From NCBI RefSeq assembly GCF_036711975.1, contig NC_091971.1, positions 2,115,501-2,179,500 on the forward strand: a DNA stretch of 64,000 nucleotides. Direction: 5' to 3'. Under the pieces are notes generated by a model. It was given only the letters and a program-made list of their open reading frames with translations, did no database searches and was not told the origin of the DNA. Source of the stretch: Onthophagus taurus. Lineage: Eukaryota; Arthropoda; Insecta; Coleoptera; Scarabaeidae. Positions 35,909 through 49,400 of this stretch are shown here, one piece after another (the first letter of the stretch is position 1; the number at the start of each line of letters is the position of its first letter). A program made the position numbers and the translations under genes.

Positions 35909-36084
35909 CGCATATTTTCGGGTGAAATACGCTTGTTTCTATTAAACGCACAACGACTAAAACGTAGTTGTTTACTCATAACAAATTATATAAAGAAAAT
36001 TAATAATATCCAAAAAAAATTAGATTTTGAGTTAGATTAATTAACAAATTATAAAAACACGGTATTTCACCCGAAAATATGCAT
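35909..36084. mobile_element. Small inverted-repeat element (MITE-like, ~175 bp)
   Basis: The left end GCATATTTTCGGGTGAAATA and the right end TATTTCACCCGAAAATATGC are exact reverse complements over at least 20 bases, about 175 bases apart outer edge to outer edge. The interior is AT-rich and noncoding. I cannot identify a target duplication with certainty, so the superfamily is open. Confidence 0.65.
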
Positions 36085-36169
36085 TATAATCAACGAAATT
36101 ATGACGGCAGATGGTGTGTGTGTGGATGCCATGACATAAGTAGACTCAGCGCTAAATTGTTGTACATTT

Positions 36170-36560
36170 TTATAGAACGAAAACTGGAACTAACATTAGA
36201 CCTAGAACTAGAAACATTCAGGTTTAGCTGCCTTAAGAGACGTGCGGCTAAACCCGATTGTTTCTAGTTCTAGGTCTAGTGTTAGTTCTAATGCTAGTAT
36301 TAGTTCTTATATTAGTTGGTATTCAGCGTAAGATGGTGTATATTTGTATTCAATACAAATATATTAAAATTATAATATTCAAAATAGAAAAAAACTGGTA
36401 AAAAAATATTCGACATTCATCAAAAGATTTCCAAAAATTTAGGTTGGTATCATTTTAGGAAAATGAGATTTAAACGTCAAACTGACGTTTAACGTTACGA
36501 TGACATTTATATGTCAAAATCTTCCTAGTTTTAGGTCTAGTGTTGGTTCTAATACTAAAA
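36170..36560 (+). repeat. Composite A+B repeat
   Basis: Module A (GGTTTAGCTGCCTTAAGAGA and partner GTGCGGCTAAACCC at about 36220-36255) followed by module B (TTTAGGTTGGTATCATTTTA at 36437, then AAACGTCAAACTGACGTTT) and a few GTTCTAG repeats. Confidence 0.8.
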
Positions 36561-37442
36561 TTAGCTCCAGTTTTAATTGTTATAGAGATTTTATTATATT
36601 TAAAAATCGTTTTAACAAATTTTAGTTTATTGTCCGATTTAAATTCACAATAACTTCAAAATAAATTAAAAATTAACGTATCACAAAAGAAGGTAACGAA
36701 CTTCATCTTCGATCTAATCAAATTAACGCCTATTATTATATTCACGTTATAAATATCATCGAGTCAAATCTAATGAGATTAACACGTCGACGTCACTAAA
36801 TGTGTCAATACGTTCGTGTTGTAGTTATTTTCCTCCTTTTCAAGATGTGTGATTGTTAGTCCAAAAAGAGTTTTCAAAAATCTTAAGCGGCCACTAAAAA
36901 TGAATTGAACTTTTTGTTGAGCGGAGAAAACCAATGGTTTAAACCGGTAAAAACCGAATCAGAATTCGCGATAAAGTTATGGGGAACGGGTTATCGAGTG
37001 GCTCGGCGCAAAAATTGCACTCAACAAACAATTTAGCTCGAGACCCCGTATTCAAAAAGATTAGATTACCAGTAATTTACTAGTTAAAGCCTCGATTGTC
37101 GATACCCAGCTGATCAAATTTGTAAATAATTCGAATCGTTTAAAGTGTCTCTCCTCCTGATTGTGATAAAAATTTATTTATTTACTTGTACTATGTAATA
37201 ATGTAATAAGAAAAAAAAACGTGATTAAAAATAACGCGGAAATTGTGAAATCAAATTCGTTAGTGTTATCGTCGTTTTTTTATTTATTTTTTTTGTGTTG
37301 GGTTAAGTTGCTAAATGTTCGTTCGCAGGACGATTTCCTCCCGAAGAAGTTTCAAGTTTTAAAGAGGTTTCATGACGCTGAAAATCGGTCTGAAGACGTT
37401 GGATATTTCTTATTGAAACGCCGATATTTCCCGATAATTCTA

Positions 37443-40400
37443 ATGAAAAAACTCAAGTTATGGTTGTTCAGGTATTAAAATTAAAAGAAAATGATAGAAA
37501 ATGATGAAAATTAAAAAAATTTGTATTAAGGTGGCATTGTGTTTTAAATATTTGGTGTAAGGGGGATAACTTAATAAAGATATTATGTGTGTCATCCATT
37601 TTTAACTTCATTCATAATTCATAAATTGTATTTTTACTTAACTATGTTTATATTTAATGCTTAAACTAACTTTATTTCTAATTAAAAAGGTATCTAAAGC
37701 GAAAATATCATTCAAAAATTGATTTCTTTATATTGTGGTAATACGTGACAAGATACACGTTTTAACACTCCGATTCGATAGTAACTTCGAAGGTAAATAT
37801 GACATCAATGAACTCGGGTAAATGATTAAATTCTTGGAACAGTTAAAATTACGTCATTTCAATATATCCCAAGGAAAGTTTTAATATAAATTGTTGAAGT
37901 ATACTAGAATGATTCATTTTTAGAAATTTAATAAACTCATCGGTATAGGGTGAGTCAGAAAGAATCAATTTTGAACCAAAACCTTTAATCATCATTGTTC
38001 TGTATATGCAAATATAAAGAAGAGAATGATATTTTTTCTTTTAACATAATTAATCATGTTTGTTAACACATTAACGCATTTTGTTTTAATCTTTTTAATA
38101 ATTTTAACTCCTAATTAATAGGTATATCTTAAATACAAGATGTGTTTAAGCACAACGAGAAATATTAGAATATTCTTTTAAATGTTTTAAATAAATGTAT
38201 TTAAAAAAAAGGTTTTAATGTCATAATTGAGACATGCTGAGTTCATCGTTGTGTTTCCGATACATTTTGAGATATTTCCAACAAAAACTGTTCGCTCAAT
38301 AATTTTTATTGTATCTAATAGTTACAACACAAAATCGTTTCATTTTAAACCAATAAATTAACTTCTTTTATGTTCAAAATCATAGCAAAACTAAAACATT
38401 CCTATTTAACAGTTTTTAATATTTATTTTTCTTTATTTTTGTTTGTTTTAGATCCGAAGATGTTCCAGGATCTGACATAGTTCGACTCCTTGGAAAGGGG
38501 ACCCGTACAGTCGGGGTAACCACCACCACCACTTCATCACCAACAACACCACCACCGCAAACAACAGCCGACGTAAACAACATCATGCCGTCGGTTCTTG
38601 AAGACGACATCGAGTCCACGACGGTGTACTCGGCGTACGTAGATTCGAGCGGCATCGTCGTGCCGCAACCGCAAAGTCCCACCTCAAAACCTCTAAAAAC
38701 GTTCAACGACGTTCAACAATTACTTCAGCAGGGCCGGAAACAAGATGCAAAACACACCATTCGAAACAATTATTGGCCGGTTGATTGTCCGATTAGAACG
38801 AAATTGTGGCCGTTACTTTGCGCCCAACACAATGTGGGGAAATCGATTGATACTACGATGGATGGGTTTTATTGGGATATGGTTAAGCAGGTTTTTGGAA
38901 GTGCCGAACTTCCGGATAAAAATATTAGTTTACCGCCGTTTGTTGAACCGACGCATTGTCAATCGTATCATTTAACGCATCGGGGGAGGATTGTTGCTGA
39001 TAGGGTAGTTTCCGTACTGGGTTATGCTTGTCCGGATATTGTTTATAGTCCTAGTATTTATCCAATATGTGCGATTCTCCTACATTATATGTCAGGTGAG
39101 TAAAATTTTTATCGCATTAATTAATTTACAACACCTGCAAAATAACAGATAAAAGTTTTATGTTTACATAAACAAATAGTATTAATATTCAACATGTTGA
39201 CATTCTAGAAGCTCCCAAAAAATAAACATAACAATCTTTAATATATTACTTTTATACCGACCGTGTTTATCAACAATTGTAAGTATCATCTATCTGAACA
39301 GATGTTTCAATATACTGATGTAATCGTTAAACCGAATCGTAAATATTATTTCAGTTTTTGTTGCAACAAATCTTACATTCTTGATTTAAACCTTACAAGA
39401 CAGTTTTGTGTAACTTCAAGGTTATTTGCTGAGTATGTTGACACAAAATAGAATCAGATTACGTTTGCAACTGCCTTTTCTTTGCAAATAAAAGTTGTAA
39501 ATAAGAACAGGCCCGGCGTTATATTCTGTGGGTCGTAATGGTCATGAATAATGAAGGGGTCTGATATTATCAGACAGTATTAAGAGACGTGCGGCTAAAC
39601 TAAAAAGTTCTAGGTCTAGTGTTAGTTCTAGTTTTAGTTCAATACAAATATACGACAAACTAATGCTGAATACAACTGAAACTAGAACTCTTAGCATTCT
39701 TTAAATGTTGTATTAAATAGCATCGCAAAAGTTATAATTAAAAAAAAGTATTATTTGACTGTTAAACGTCAACTTGACAATTAAACGTCAACTTGACAAT
39801 TAAACATCAACATTGTTTAAACCCTAACTGTTAAAAAACTCAAAAATCAGTTACTTTGATGTAAAAAATCTCATTGAAATATTAAAAGTGGTGAAACATA
39901 TTAATATATCATAAAAGTTATAAAAAAAACTGGTAAAAAATATTCGATGTTCTTTAAAAGATTTCCAAAAATTTTGGTTGGTACTATTTTAGGGGAGTCT
40001 GTTATGATTTTTAAACGTCAAAATGACGTTTAAACGTTAAGATGACATTAGCATGTCAAAATCATGTAAAAAATCAAAAAGGGTTATAAATAGAGCAAGA
40101 AAAATAAGAAATAAGAAATATATAATAAGAAAGTTGGATGGAAATTGGAAAACTATAGCAGTTATCAGAATGAAATAATTAACACCATTATTGCAAAATG
40201 ATCTGTAGAAAATGTAAAATATTTGATTTTTAAACGTCAACTTGACAATGAGACGTCAACATTGTTAAAGAAAGTAGAAAAAAAGTCAAAAATCAGTTAA
40301 TTTGATGAAAAAAGTCTTATGGAAATATTAAAAGTAGCGAAATATATCGATATATCATAAAAGTTATAAAAAAACTGAAAAATATTCGATGTTCTTTAAA

Positions 40401-43400
40401 AGATTTCCAAAAATTTTGGTTGGTACTATTTTAGGGGAATCTGTTATGATTTTTAAACGTCAAAATGACGTTTAAACGTTAAGATGACATTAGCATGTCA
40501 AAATCATGTAAAAAATCAAAAAGGGTTATAAATAGAGCAAGAAAAATAAGAAATAAGAAATATATAATAAGAAAGTTGGATGGAAATTGGAAAACTATAG
40601 CAGTTATCAGAATGAAATAATTAACACCATTATTGCAAAATGATCTGTAGAAAATGTAAAATATTTGATTTTTAAACGTCAACTTGACAATGAGACGTCA
40701 ACATCGTTAAAGAAAGTAGAAAAAAAGTCAAAAATCAGTTAATTTGATGAAAAAAGTCTTATGGAAATATTAAAAGTAGCGAAATATATCGATATATCAT
40801 AAAAGTTATAAAAAAAACTGATAAATTCGACATTCATCAAAAGATTTCTAAAAATTTAGGTTGGTACCATTTCAGGGCAATGTATTGTGATTTGTAAACG
40901 TCAAAATGACGTTTAAACGTTAAGATGACATCGATTCAAGTATTAATTATCTCTAATCGCTACTATCTTTTAGGGATTGAAGATAGGGTCGTCAAAATCG
41001 CATATAGTAGCTACTATAATATGGTAGTCACAAAGACTAACTAAAAAGTGGGAGCAACAATATATTGTAAAATTCAAGATTTCCAGTATTCAACTTGCTG
41101 CACTTTGGGAAATCTTTTACATTTTATAAAAAATTGCATATTATGTAGTAAAAATACTAAGATTACTTCCGGCTCATCCACCATTTTTACGAAACCGCCT
41201 TTAAAAAAACTACTTAAATTTAATATCAACTTATTTTTTAGCAATTTTTTTATTAAACTGTGTTTTAAAAGTTTTTTTCTTACTTACAAGAGATATATTC
41301 AAGGTCTTCAAGTGTATTATTTATAAAAAACGAGTCCCACCCAAAAAACTGGTTTCTTTTTTGCCCATTTTAGCGCTGAGAGAACGTTAAAAAATGTTAA
41401 ACAGTCGCTTCTTGGGGCTATTGTCTCTCTCATTTAATATGCCCGACAAAGCGGATAATCTAATTTAATGAGAGAAGAACGATATGAGAAAATTGTTGTA
41501 TAAATTCCGAAGAAAAACAGTTTTATAAATAATTCGTTTTATTTTTTGTTCTTTTTAAAAAATTGGGTCGTCTTAGCGACGCCCAAGAAATGCGGGGTTT
41601 TTGATTCGATCAGCTGTGCGTATAACGCTAGTCCGAGCAATTTATGTTTTGTTTTTGCGTTTCCTGGCAAAGATTACCCCAAGGTTTATTTTTAAACCGG
41701 TGCTAATCTTGCACCACTTGTAACGACATAAATTCGATTAAATTCTCTCCTTAACACATTACACAATAAATTTAATAAGTATATTTATATTTTTAAATAG
41801 AAAGTTTGTTTACGATTACTCTTTCTTCTTTTTTTTTCATTTTTACGTCAAATAATTAATGTTTGTGTTTATTTCATTCATTTCCTGTTGAAATCCAAAA
41901 TGATCCAATTTGCTCTGAAACTCTACTCAGTACCTAATCGTTTACATGTCCGAGTTTCGTGACGTTGACGTTCCTTTCCTATAAATAACCCAGTTCAAAT
42001 AAATTTACCACAGAAAAAAACCCTCTTCGAGGTTGCCATGTTTTTTGAAAAAAAAGAAACGGATTTTTTAATTTATTATGTTGTTTTTTACATTTGAAGG
42101 TATCGATTAAGATGATATATTATTTATTAATGAGATGATCCTCTTGAATACCCGTCACTAATTGATGATGTATCGATTGATCTGTAAAATTTAAAAATAA
42201 CCTTTTGATATCTCTTCAAACCTTCATATATTTTTTTTTATTTAACCTGGATAATATTTTTTTATTGTACATTTTGCAAAAGCTAATATTTTCTTAGACG
42301 GTTTAACAAACCGTTTATATTATGATAACTCTATTAATAGAAGAAATGTCCTTGAGGATATGCAAATATTTTTTTACACTTCTTCAAGGACTTGTTTAGT
42401 ATTTAACTTTTTTTTTTTTTTTTATAAAACTTTAAGTGTAATTTTATTGTAGAGAGTGCAAGATCATAGAACCGCGTTGCGTCACAACGGGAAAACGTGT
42501 ATTGTTCTATTTCGAAGAGGTTACGCACACTAAAACACGATGATGTTGCTACTGCTTCGATCCCGGTAATGTAAATATCACATGTTCGTCGACTTTATGA
42601 TGCCGGAGCAATAACAGCACACACACACCTTTTGGCCCGCTCATCTCACGACCTTGTTCGTGGCAGTTAAAAGTATTTTTACAGTTGGTGCTCTTGCACT
42701 CTTTGTAAAATAAACTTGTAACTTGAATCTTAACAAAAATTATTATTAAAAAAAATTTTTGACAAAAAGTTTCATATTTTATGCTGTTAAAGGAAGTAAC
42801 AAACACTTTCCCTTATTGCAAGATAATAAAATAACCATAACAGGTGGTCTCGTGATAGTTTCGTATTTCACAACTAATTAACAACTCAAAGGCGTTCGTT
42901 AGGATGTTGCAAAAGTAGTTGTGTCAATTATTTGATTCTTCGTTTTTGAAATTTTTATCATCGACAACCGATTGTAATAAATAAACCTGCGCAAAGTTGT
43001 TGTTTTTAAAAAATCTGTGTTGTCCAATAATTGTATTGGCCCTATTATTATTATTATTGCTGATGGGAGCGGCCCTCTCCTTACCACGACCTATAAGATC
43101 TATTGTAACTTTAGTCCTCCAAAGGTTTAGGGGAAATGTAGGTCGCACTCACTATGTCTATGAAAGTTCTTTGGTTGCAATTGCCTCCTCTGAAGTGCTA
43201 GTCAAAGCATGAAGAGTTGATTTTGCTTTCTGGTGAACATGTTGGCTAGGGTGGAGTGGATTAGTTACAAGCACTCCATTCCTAAGGTATTGATCGATTA
43301 CCTTTTCCATCCCTTTGAGGAAAAATGAAGCTGCGCTAGGTTTTTCTTTTGGCTTTGCGGATAGCCAAGTTATATTCCGTTAGGGCTTTCTTATAGAGGT

Positions 43401-46400
43401 CCCATGTTTGCTCGAGTTTGGAATGCCTGACTATTATAGAGTCTTCTAACCATGACTCACTATGTATGAGATTGTTTAGTTGAAAAGATGTGCCTACAAA
43501 AAGAGCACCAATCAGTGAGTGAGGGGATTCTGAATTCTGTTTGTTTTGTCATGTCTGCATGTCTTATTGGCCCTATGTAAGTTTTGTTTATACTCTTAGA
43601 AGATCCAGCTGCTACACTTTTTCTAATGGTGTCTTATATTTTTCATATTATTCTTATTGTAGCTTCATTCATGCATCAACAATTGATTCCAATGTTCATA
43701 TCATCTCAAGGCACATCGCAACATCTTTTGATTCATTTCATTTTAATTTTTAGGCTATCTGAACATAATTTCTTACCGCTACTTTATCGCCAACGCTTTG
43801 AGCAGAACTCGATTGAAAAACTTTGAACTAAAAAGATTACCAATGATGGATTTCTATAACCACAAATTGGGGATGCGATGCAGAGAAGTTGTGCTGAAAT
43901 CGCAAATTTTGAAAAAAACTTGAACACGAAGATACAACTAAAGTATACATTGATAAATTGTTGAGTTTATAGATGACATTGAGAAGTGATTTTCTTCAAA
44001 AAGAGAATTCTCACATCACGTGTAAATTCCATTTACGATTCTTTTTTTTACTTTACTTATCTTTGACAGAGATATCTCTTTGACTATAACAAAATGATGT
44101 GATAAACATATTCCAGTCAGGTGTAAAATCACCAAAATGCAGTTGCGCAAATTTTTGTACATTTAAAAAAAATCTATACTAAATCTGAATCCGGTTTACA
44201 CTTAAAGTCATTTGACACATTACTTTTGAAACAACTTGTATATCGATTTCCTTCCCCTCCTCTTTTTGTTGTTGTTGTTGGATTTTCTTTCATGCGATAT
44301 CGATTCAAGACCGAGTCGCGTCGTTTTTGAATTGTTAATCATTTCGTAACGCATTTGCAAGGCAAATTAAAACCGGGGTATCATCTATTGGTTAAAAAAA
44401 AGCATTACGACGTCATCGTGTTTATTACGATTATTTGCGTTTTATCTTTTTTTAATTAATAATAAGAAAAGTTGGGACGAATAACATTTTTTTAAATTTG
44501 TAATGTTTATACACTGTTATGAGTCATACTTTAGAATTTATTTAAACCACCCGTTTACTTTTAAAAAAGATTAATAACGGATAAAAATAACATAGATGCT
44601 ACGTCATCTCTATATTATTGTGATTGATGATTAAAATTATTATTTTAATTCAATCGGTGACATGATCGTTCCAAGAAATCCTAAATTACGATTCATTGAA
44701 CTGTTTCGTGTCAATAATTGACGTAAAACGAAGGAACGGAAATTGATTTAATACGTTCCAAGAACGATGGGCACTCGATCAGATTATAAACGTTATTTTG
44801 GCTTGCCCAAAGTGTACATATAAAGAGATTTCCCGGTGCGTACGCGCCGCCCCGTGACTCAAGTTGGCTCAATATCTTGGCAGTGATCACCAGGTCTTGG
44901 CATTCCTGCCTTCTTTGAGTGATTTATTTTCAGGTATGGGCAGATTTAATCTTCAACCATAAAAGCAAACAAACACAACTAAATATTTAAAAAAATCATT
45001 TATTTCTTATCGGTGTTAATAACCTGTTATCCAAAGAACATTGTTCGAGTGTTACAAAGATAGCGTTGTTAAGAGACAATAAAAGAAATCCGAGTACAAA
45101 GACCAAGAAATATATAATAATGAGATGGTCACATCACAGTAAGGTCAACAAAAAGCGCGTGCAGAAGTGTAAACAAAATATATTAAGACTCTCGCTGCAA
45201 ATGGAATTCTACGCGAGGTCGAGATATGTATAATGACGCCCATTTTCGCGAATTTTGGGCGATCGCCAAATAATATGAAAATTTAAAAAATTCGTGCTTG
45301 TTAGCGCTGTGCAGGTGTCACTTTTCAAAAATAACTGCTGCGAATTTCTCAGAATTTCGACTTTATTTCCACCATCAAACATTTTTTTATCAAATTTATA
45401 CATTTGCATACCATTTATACAATGTTGATTATAAGGTTGTAAATTTTTGCAGAGTTATTACAATGTTTAATATTGATAACTTTTGTAAACTGATTATGTT
45501 TACATGAATAGATAAAAAAAGAATTTTATTTATTTTTTTTTATTTATAGAAGAGCAATGTTACAATTGCATGACCAGTTTGGTTACGTCAAAGGAAAAAA
45601 TGTTCATCACGCAAACGAAGCTGCTTCATGAAGTTACGTGGAAAACTGTCATGCAAATATGTAAGAAACACGTGGTAAGTTAAGTCTCTAGTTTACAACT
45701 TTATATCTTAAATAACACAAAAATTGTATTAATAAAGTAAACCACTTAATGTTAATAATACCATATCAGTCTTATACCGTGTCTATTTTTAGTACCCCCT
45801 TTAATTAAAGTTCGCGGTTCTTAATTGCACTCAATATGTTTAAAGAAAAGCGTGCATATTGATGAACAAGAGGTTACAAGACCATTATATTAAAATGTTA
45901 TTCTGCTATTTCAAGGATAACATTAATAACGTGTCATAATTTATTAAAATTTTTTTGTTTTAACTTATTTTACATAAAATTGAGTGAGATTAATTGTAAA
46001 ATGAAGATTAAAATCAATTAATTATATCGAAACGATCTTATCAATGTGACTTTTAAATTATTACCCATGTGTTTTCTTCGAGTGTTTGCCTCACCAAAAA
46101 TAACACCTACATTTTTTATCTATTAAGTAATCTTGGCGCCTAAATAAAGAGTGTAAATAATTAAAATCCATATTTATTTATAACATTTTGTTTATAAATT
46201 AAGTATTAATTTTTCTTTAATTATAAAAGAAAGCTGGGCATCTACAATGAACATATCCTCACTCAAAAATCGAACGATTATACAAAAATCGGATATGGTG
46301 GCTTTCTAATTCTAAGTCTAGTGTTAGCTCTAGTTTTATTTTATAGGCACTAGAACTAACACTAGACCTAGAATTAGAAACAAACGGGTTTACCCGTGCG

Positions 46401-49400
46401 TCGCTTAAGACGGCTAATGTTAGTTCAATGAAAAATAATCTAGTTTTAATTGCTATTCAGCGCTAGACAAAGAATTAGAATCAGTTGAATGAAAAATATA
46501 CAACCATCTAGCGTTGAATAACAATTAAAACTAGAACTAACACTCATACTATTTGGAACTAATTCTAGTTCTAGTCTAATATTAGTTCTAGTTGTTCCTC
46601 AAATATCTGAACTTATTATGCAAATGGGTTAAGTTATATAGATTTAATACATAAAAGTAAATAAAATTCAGTTATTTGACTTTTAAACGTCAATTTGACA
46701 ATTAAACGTCAACATCGTTGAAAACCTATATCTCAAAAAACTCAAAAATTAGTTAATTTAATGTAAAGAATGTTAATGACATACTAAAAGTAGCGAAATA
46801 TATATAAATCAAAATAGTTATTAAAAAAATCGACAAGAAATATTCAACATTCATCAAAAGATTTCCAAAAATTTAAGTTGGTACCGTTTTAGGGAAATTT
46901 GTTATAAATTTAAACGTCAAAATGACGTTTAACATTACGATGACATTTTTATATCAAAATCATTTATAAATAGTGTAAAATAAGTATCTATTATTATATA
47001 TATGTTTAATAAAATATTATTTTTTCTTTAACAATAACAGAAAGCGGCAGCTGGACATCTACAAAGAACATCTCCTCAATCAAAAGTCGAACGATTATAC
47101 AAAAATTGGATATGGTGGGTTTTACAAGAATTGCCGTTTCCCCATTTGGTAAAAGTAATGGATTGTTTCTTTCACGAAGGAATTAAAGTAAGATTCCCTA
47201 AAAAAATATTTTTCTAATAATCTTTAATGCTTTTTAAAAGGTATTTTATAGAACGGCGATGGCAATTTTAATCCTCTTCCACAAAAGTTCATCGTCGACA
47301 TCGTCCGATTGGAACGGCTGCATTCAAAAGCATGGCGTTGAGTACGCGTTGACCAAATACTGCAGGGAACTTCCGCACCCTCCATCGAAACTGTTGAAAG
47401 TTGCGTTTGGAATTCGCGGATTGAGTTCGTCGTATATTTCGAGGGTTTTTATTAGGACCGAGATGATTTTGAAGAGTAAATCGGCGGTTACTGGAACGGG
47501 ACAAATAATTCGATCGAGATCAACAGATAATTTGCCCAATTCGCAGAGTCAAAACAATATTCAAATGGTTTCGCATACTTTGACCATCAGAGAGGTAAGT
47601 TGTATAAAAAAAATTAATTTAAGAATCTTTTTAGTTAGTTACAAAGTCGATTCTTAATATATATAAGATTTTTGTTTTTTTGAAGTAAACTTTGCTTTAA
47701 TACTAATTTTTGGGTGATGGTATTCACCGTTTTATTACTTTATTTAGTTTTTCCTATCTTTTTGCACCTTTTGGGTAAAAGGGTTTCTTTTTTGATCCTT
47801 TTAACATTCCCATTTTTATGTCTTTTATGTTCTGTAAGATTAATAAAGCTTCAGGTAGCTGTGTTTGTCTCGTCATGCAATTAAAAAGTAGTGACGAGAA
47901 AACACAACTTATTTTATTTAAGAAGCTTTAATTTTACTTATTTTATTTTTTAGTATTAAAGTTATCAATGAAGGTTTATAGATTAATGATTAAATTGACT
48001 TTTAAATCGTAAAAGAACTTGTATAGTATTCAGATTAGTTCAGGATTATCCGTTTTTCAATTTCAGAGCTTATCCGAAGAGATGTACAATGACATGGTAT
48101 TGTATACCACGTTTTTAATGTAATATATACGTATTATAAGAGCGCATTAACTTTGAACCTTGTCTGATCTGTGTCCCACCATTTCTCACATGGTTTCCAT
48201 TTTTTTTATAATCATCGAATATAAATTAACTTTTTTCTTTTTTTTTTGCATCCATTTACGAGAATGTTGCATCCATAAAATATTTAACAACTAATTCATT
48301 AACTATCAGATTCGCTCATTTAAAACATTCACTAAAATCGAATAACAAATGGAAGGTGTCCCAAAAGGTAAAATTTATATAAAATTTGTCAATTTGCTAT
48401 TTGGAACTATATTATATCTGATTCGATAAGAAACATATCAATTTTTATGAAACATCATTAAATGTTGTATTAAATAATATCACAAAAGTTATAATTTAAA
48501 TAAAAATATTATTTGACTTTTAAACGTCAACTTGACAATTAAACGTCATCACCGTTTAGACCCTAAATGTTAAAAAACTCAAAATTCAGTTAATTTGATG
48601 GAAAAAATCTTATTGAAATATTAAAAGTATCGAAATATATTGATATATTATAAAAGTTATAAAAAACTGGTAAGAAATATTCGATATTCATCAAAAGATT
48701 TCCAAAAATTTAGGTTGGTACTATTTTAGGGAAATGTATTTTGATTTTTAAACGTCTAAATGACGTTTCAACGTTACGATGACATTTGTATGTCAGGGTT
48801 ATAAATAGAACAAGTAAAATAAAATATTAATAAGAAAGTTGGATGGAAAATATAATTAATAGTGTCTTATTAATAGTACCAAATATCAAATTATAACGAT
48901 GATTGCAAAAAAAAAATTGTTGTTAAATATCCACGGGACACCCATATAGCATTTTAAAAAGACGCAATAACTAACGTAATCAATTTTTGAAATTAACGCG
49001 TTTTTATTCCCTATTGAAATGTAAAACTACGTCCTTTTCTCGATCCTTATTCTCGTTTATTGAGTTGTTTGGAATCGTTTCGAGTGGAAATATATAAAAT
49101 TGGAATGTTTTAAAAGTTATTTTCGATCAAAATTTAGTGTAAATTAATCTCTTTGTTTGTGCTGCTACAATGGTCTACAAAAAGGGTGCTCATTCGCCTA
49201 GTCCAAGAGTCGTTTCTGTCGGTATCTATCCCACACAGAACGTAAATTCGAAAATTCTCGAGCAAGAAGATGTAAGTGTGTCATTAAAGAAATCTTCAAA
49301 CGAAGGATGATGACATTTTAATGTTTTAAAAACAAATTTTATTGGGATTCTTTTTATTTTCGCGCTTACCTCTTTATTTTTATATTTAGAAATTTTAAGA

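Larger units (their letters stand above)
32027..37442. other. Probable skywalker 5' intron or intergenic DNA
   Basis: AT-rich DNA with many chance frames of Phe/Ile/Asn/Lys. Contains an inverted-repeat element (35909-36084) and A/B repeats (36170-36560). About 36830-37200 is more mixed in composition and may hold a second promoter near the first coding exon. Confidence 0.45.
39096..45549. other. Large skywalker intron
   Basis: A 6.45-kb intron (donor GTGAGT at 39096, acceptor TTTATAG ending 45549). Contains module A and B repeats with a 442-bp tandem pair (39560-40930), a reverse-transcriptase remnant on the minus strand (43150-43500), and a CG-richer block with a TATA box at about 44820. 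Confidence 0.7.

Noticed and set aside
37221-37442. Upstream in-frame extension of the skywalker first coding exon
   Set aside because: No ATG before 37443 in this frame and no known N-terminal match; treated as 5' UTR.
40037-40682. Two identical 67-codon minus-strand frames in the 442-bp repeat units
   Set aside because: They exist because the repeat itself is duplicated; the frames are Phe/Ile/Leu strings, are broken or altered in other module B copies, and have no recognisable domain.
42549-43087. Overlapping minus-strand frames left of the RT remnant
   Set aside because: Only the sequence right of about 43150 aligns by motif with reverse transcriptase; the rest has Asn/Ile repeats from an ATT run and no motif.
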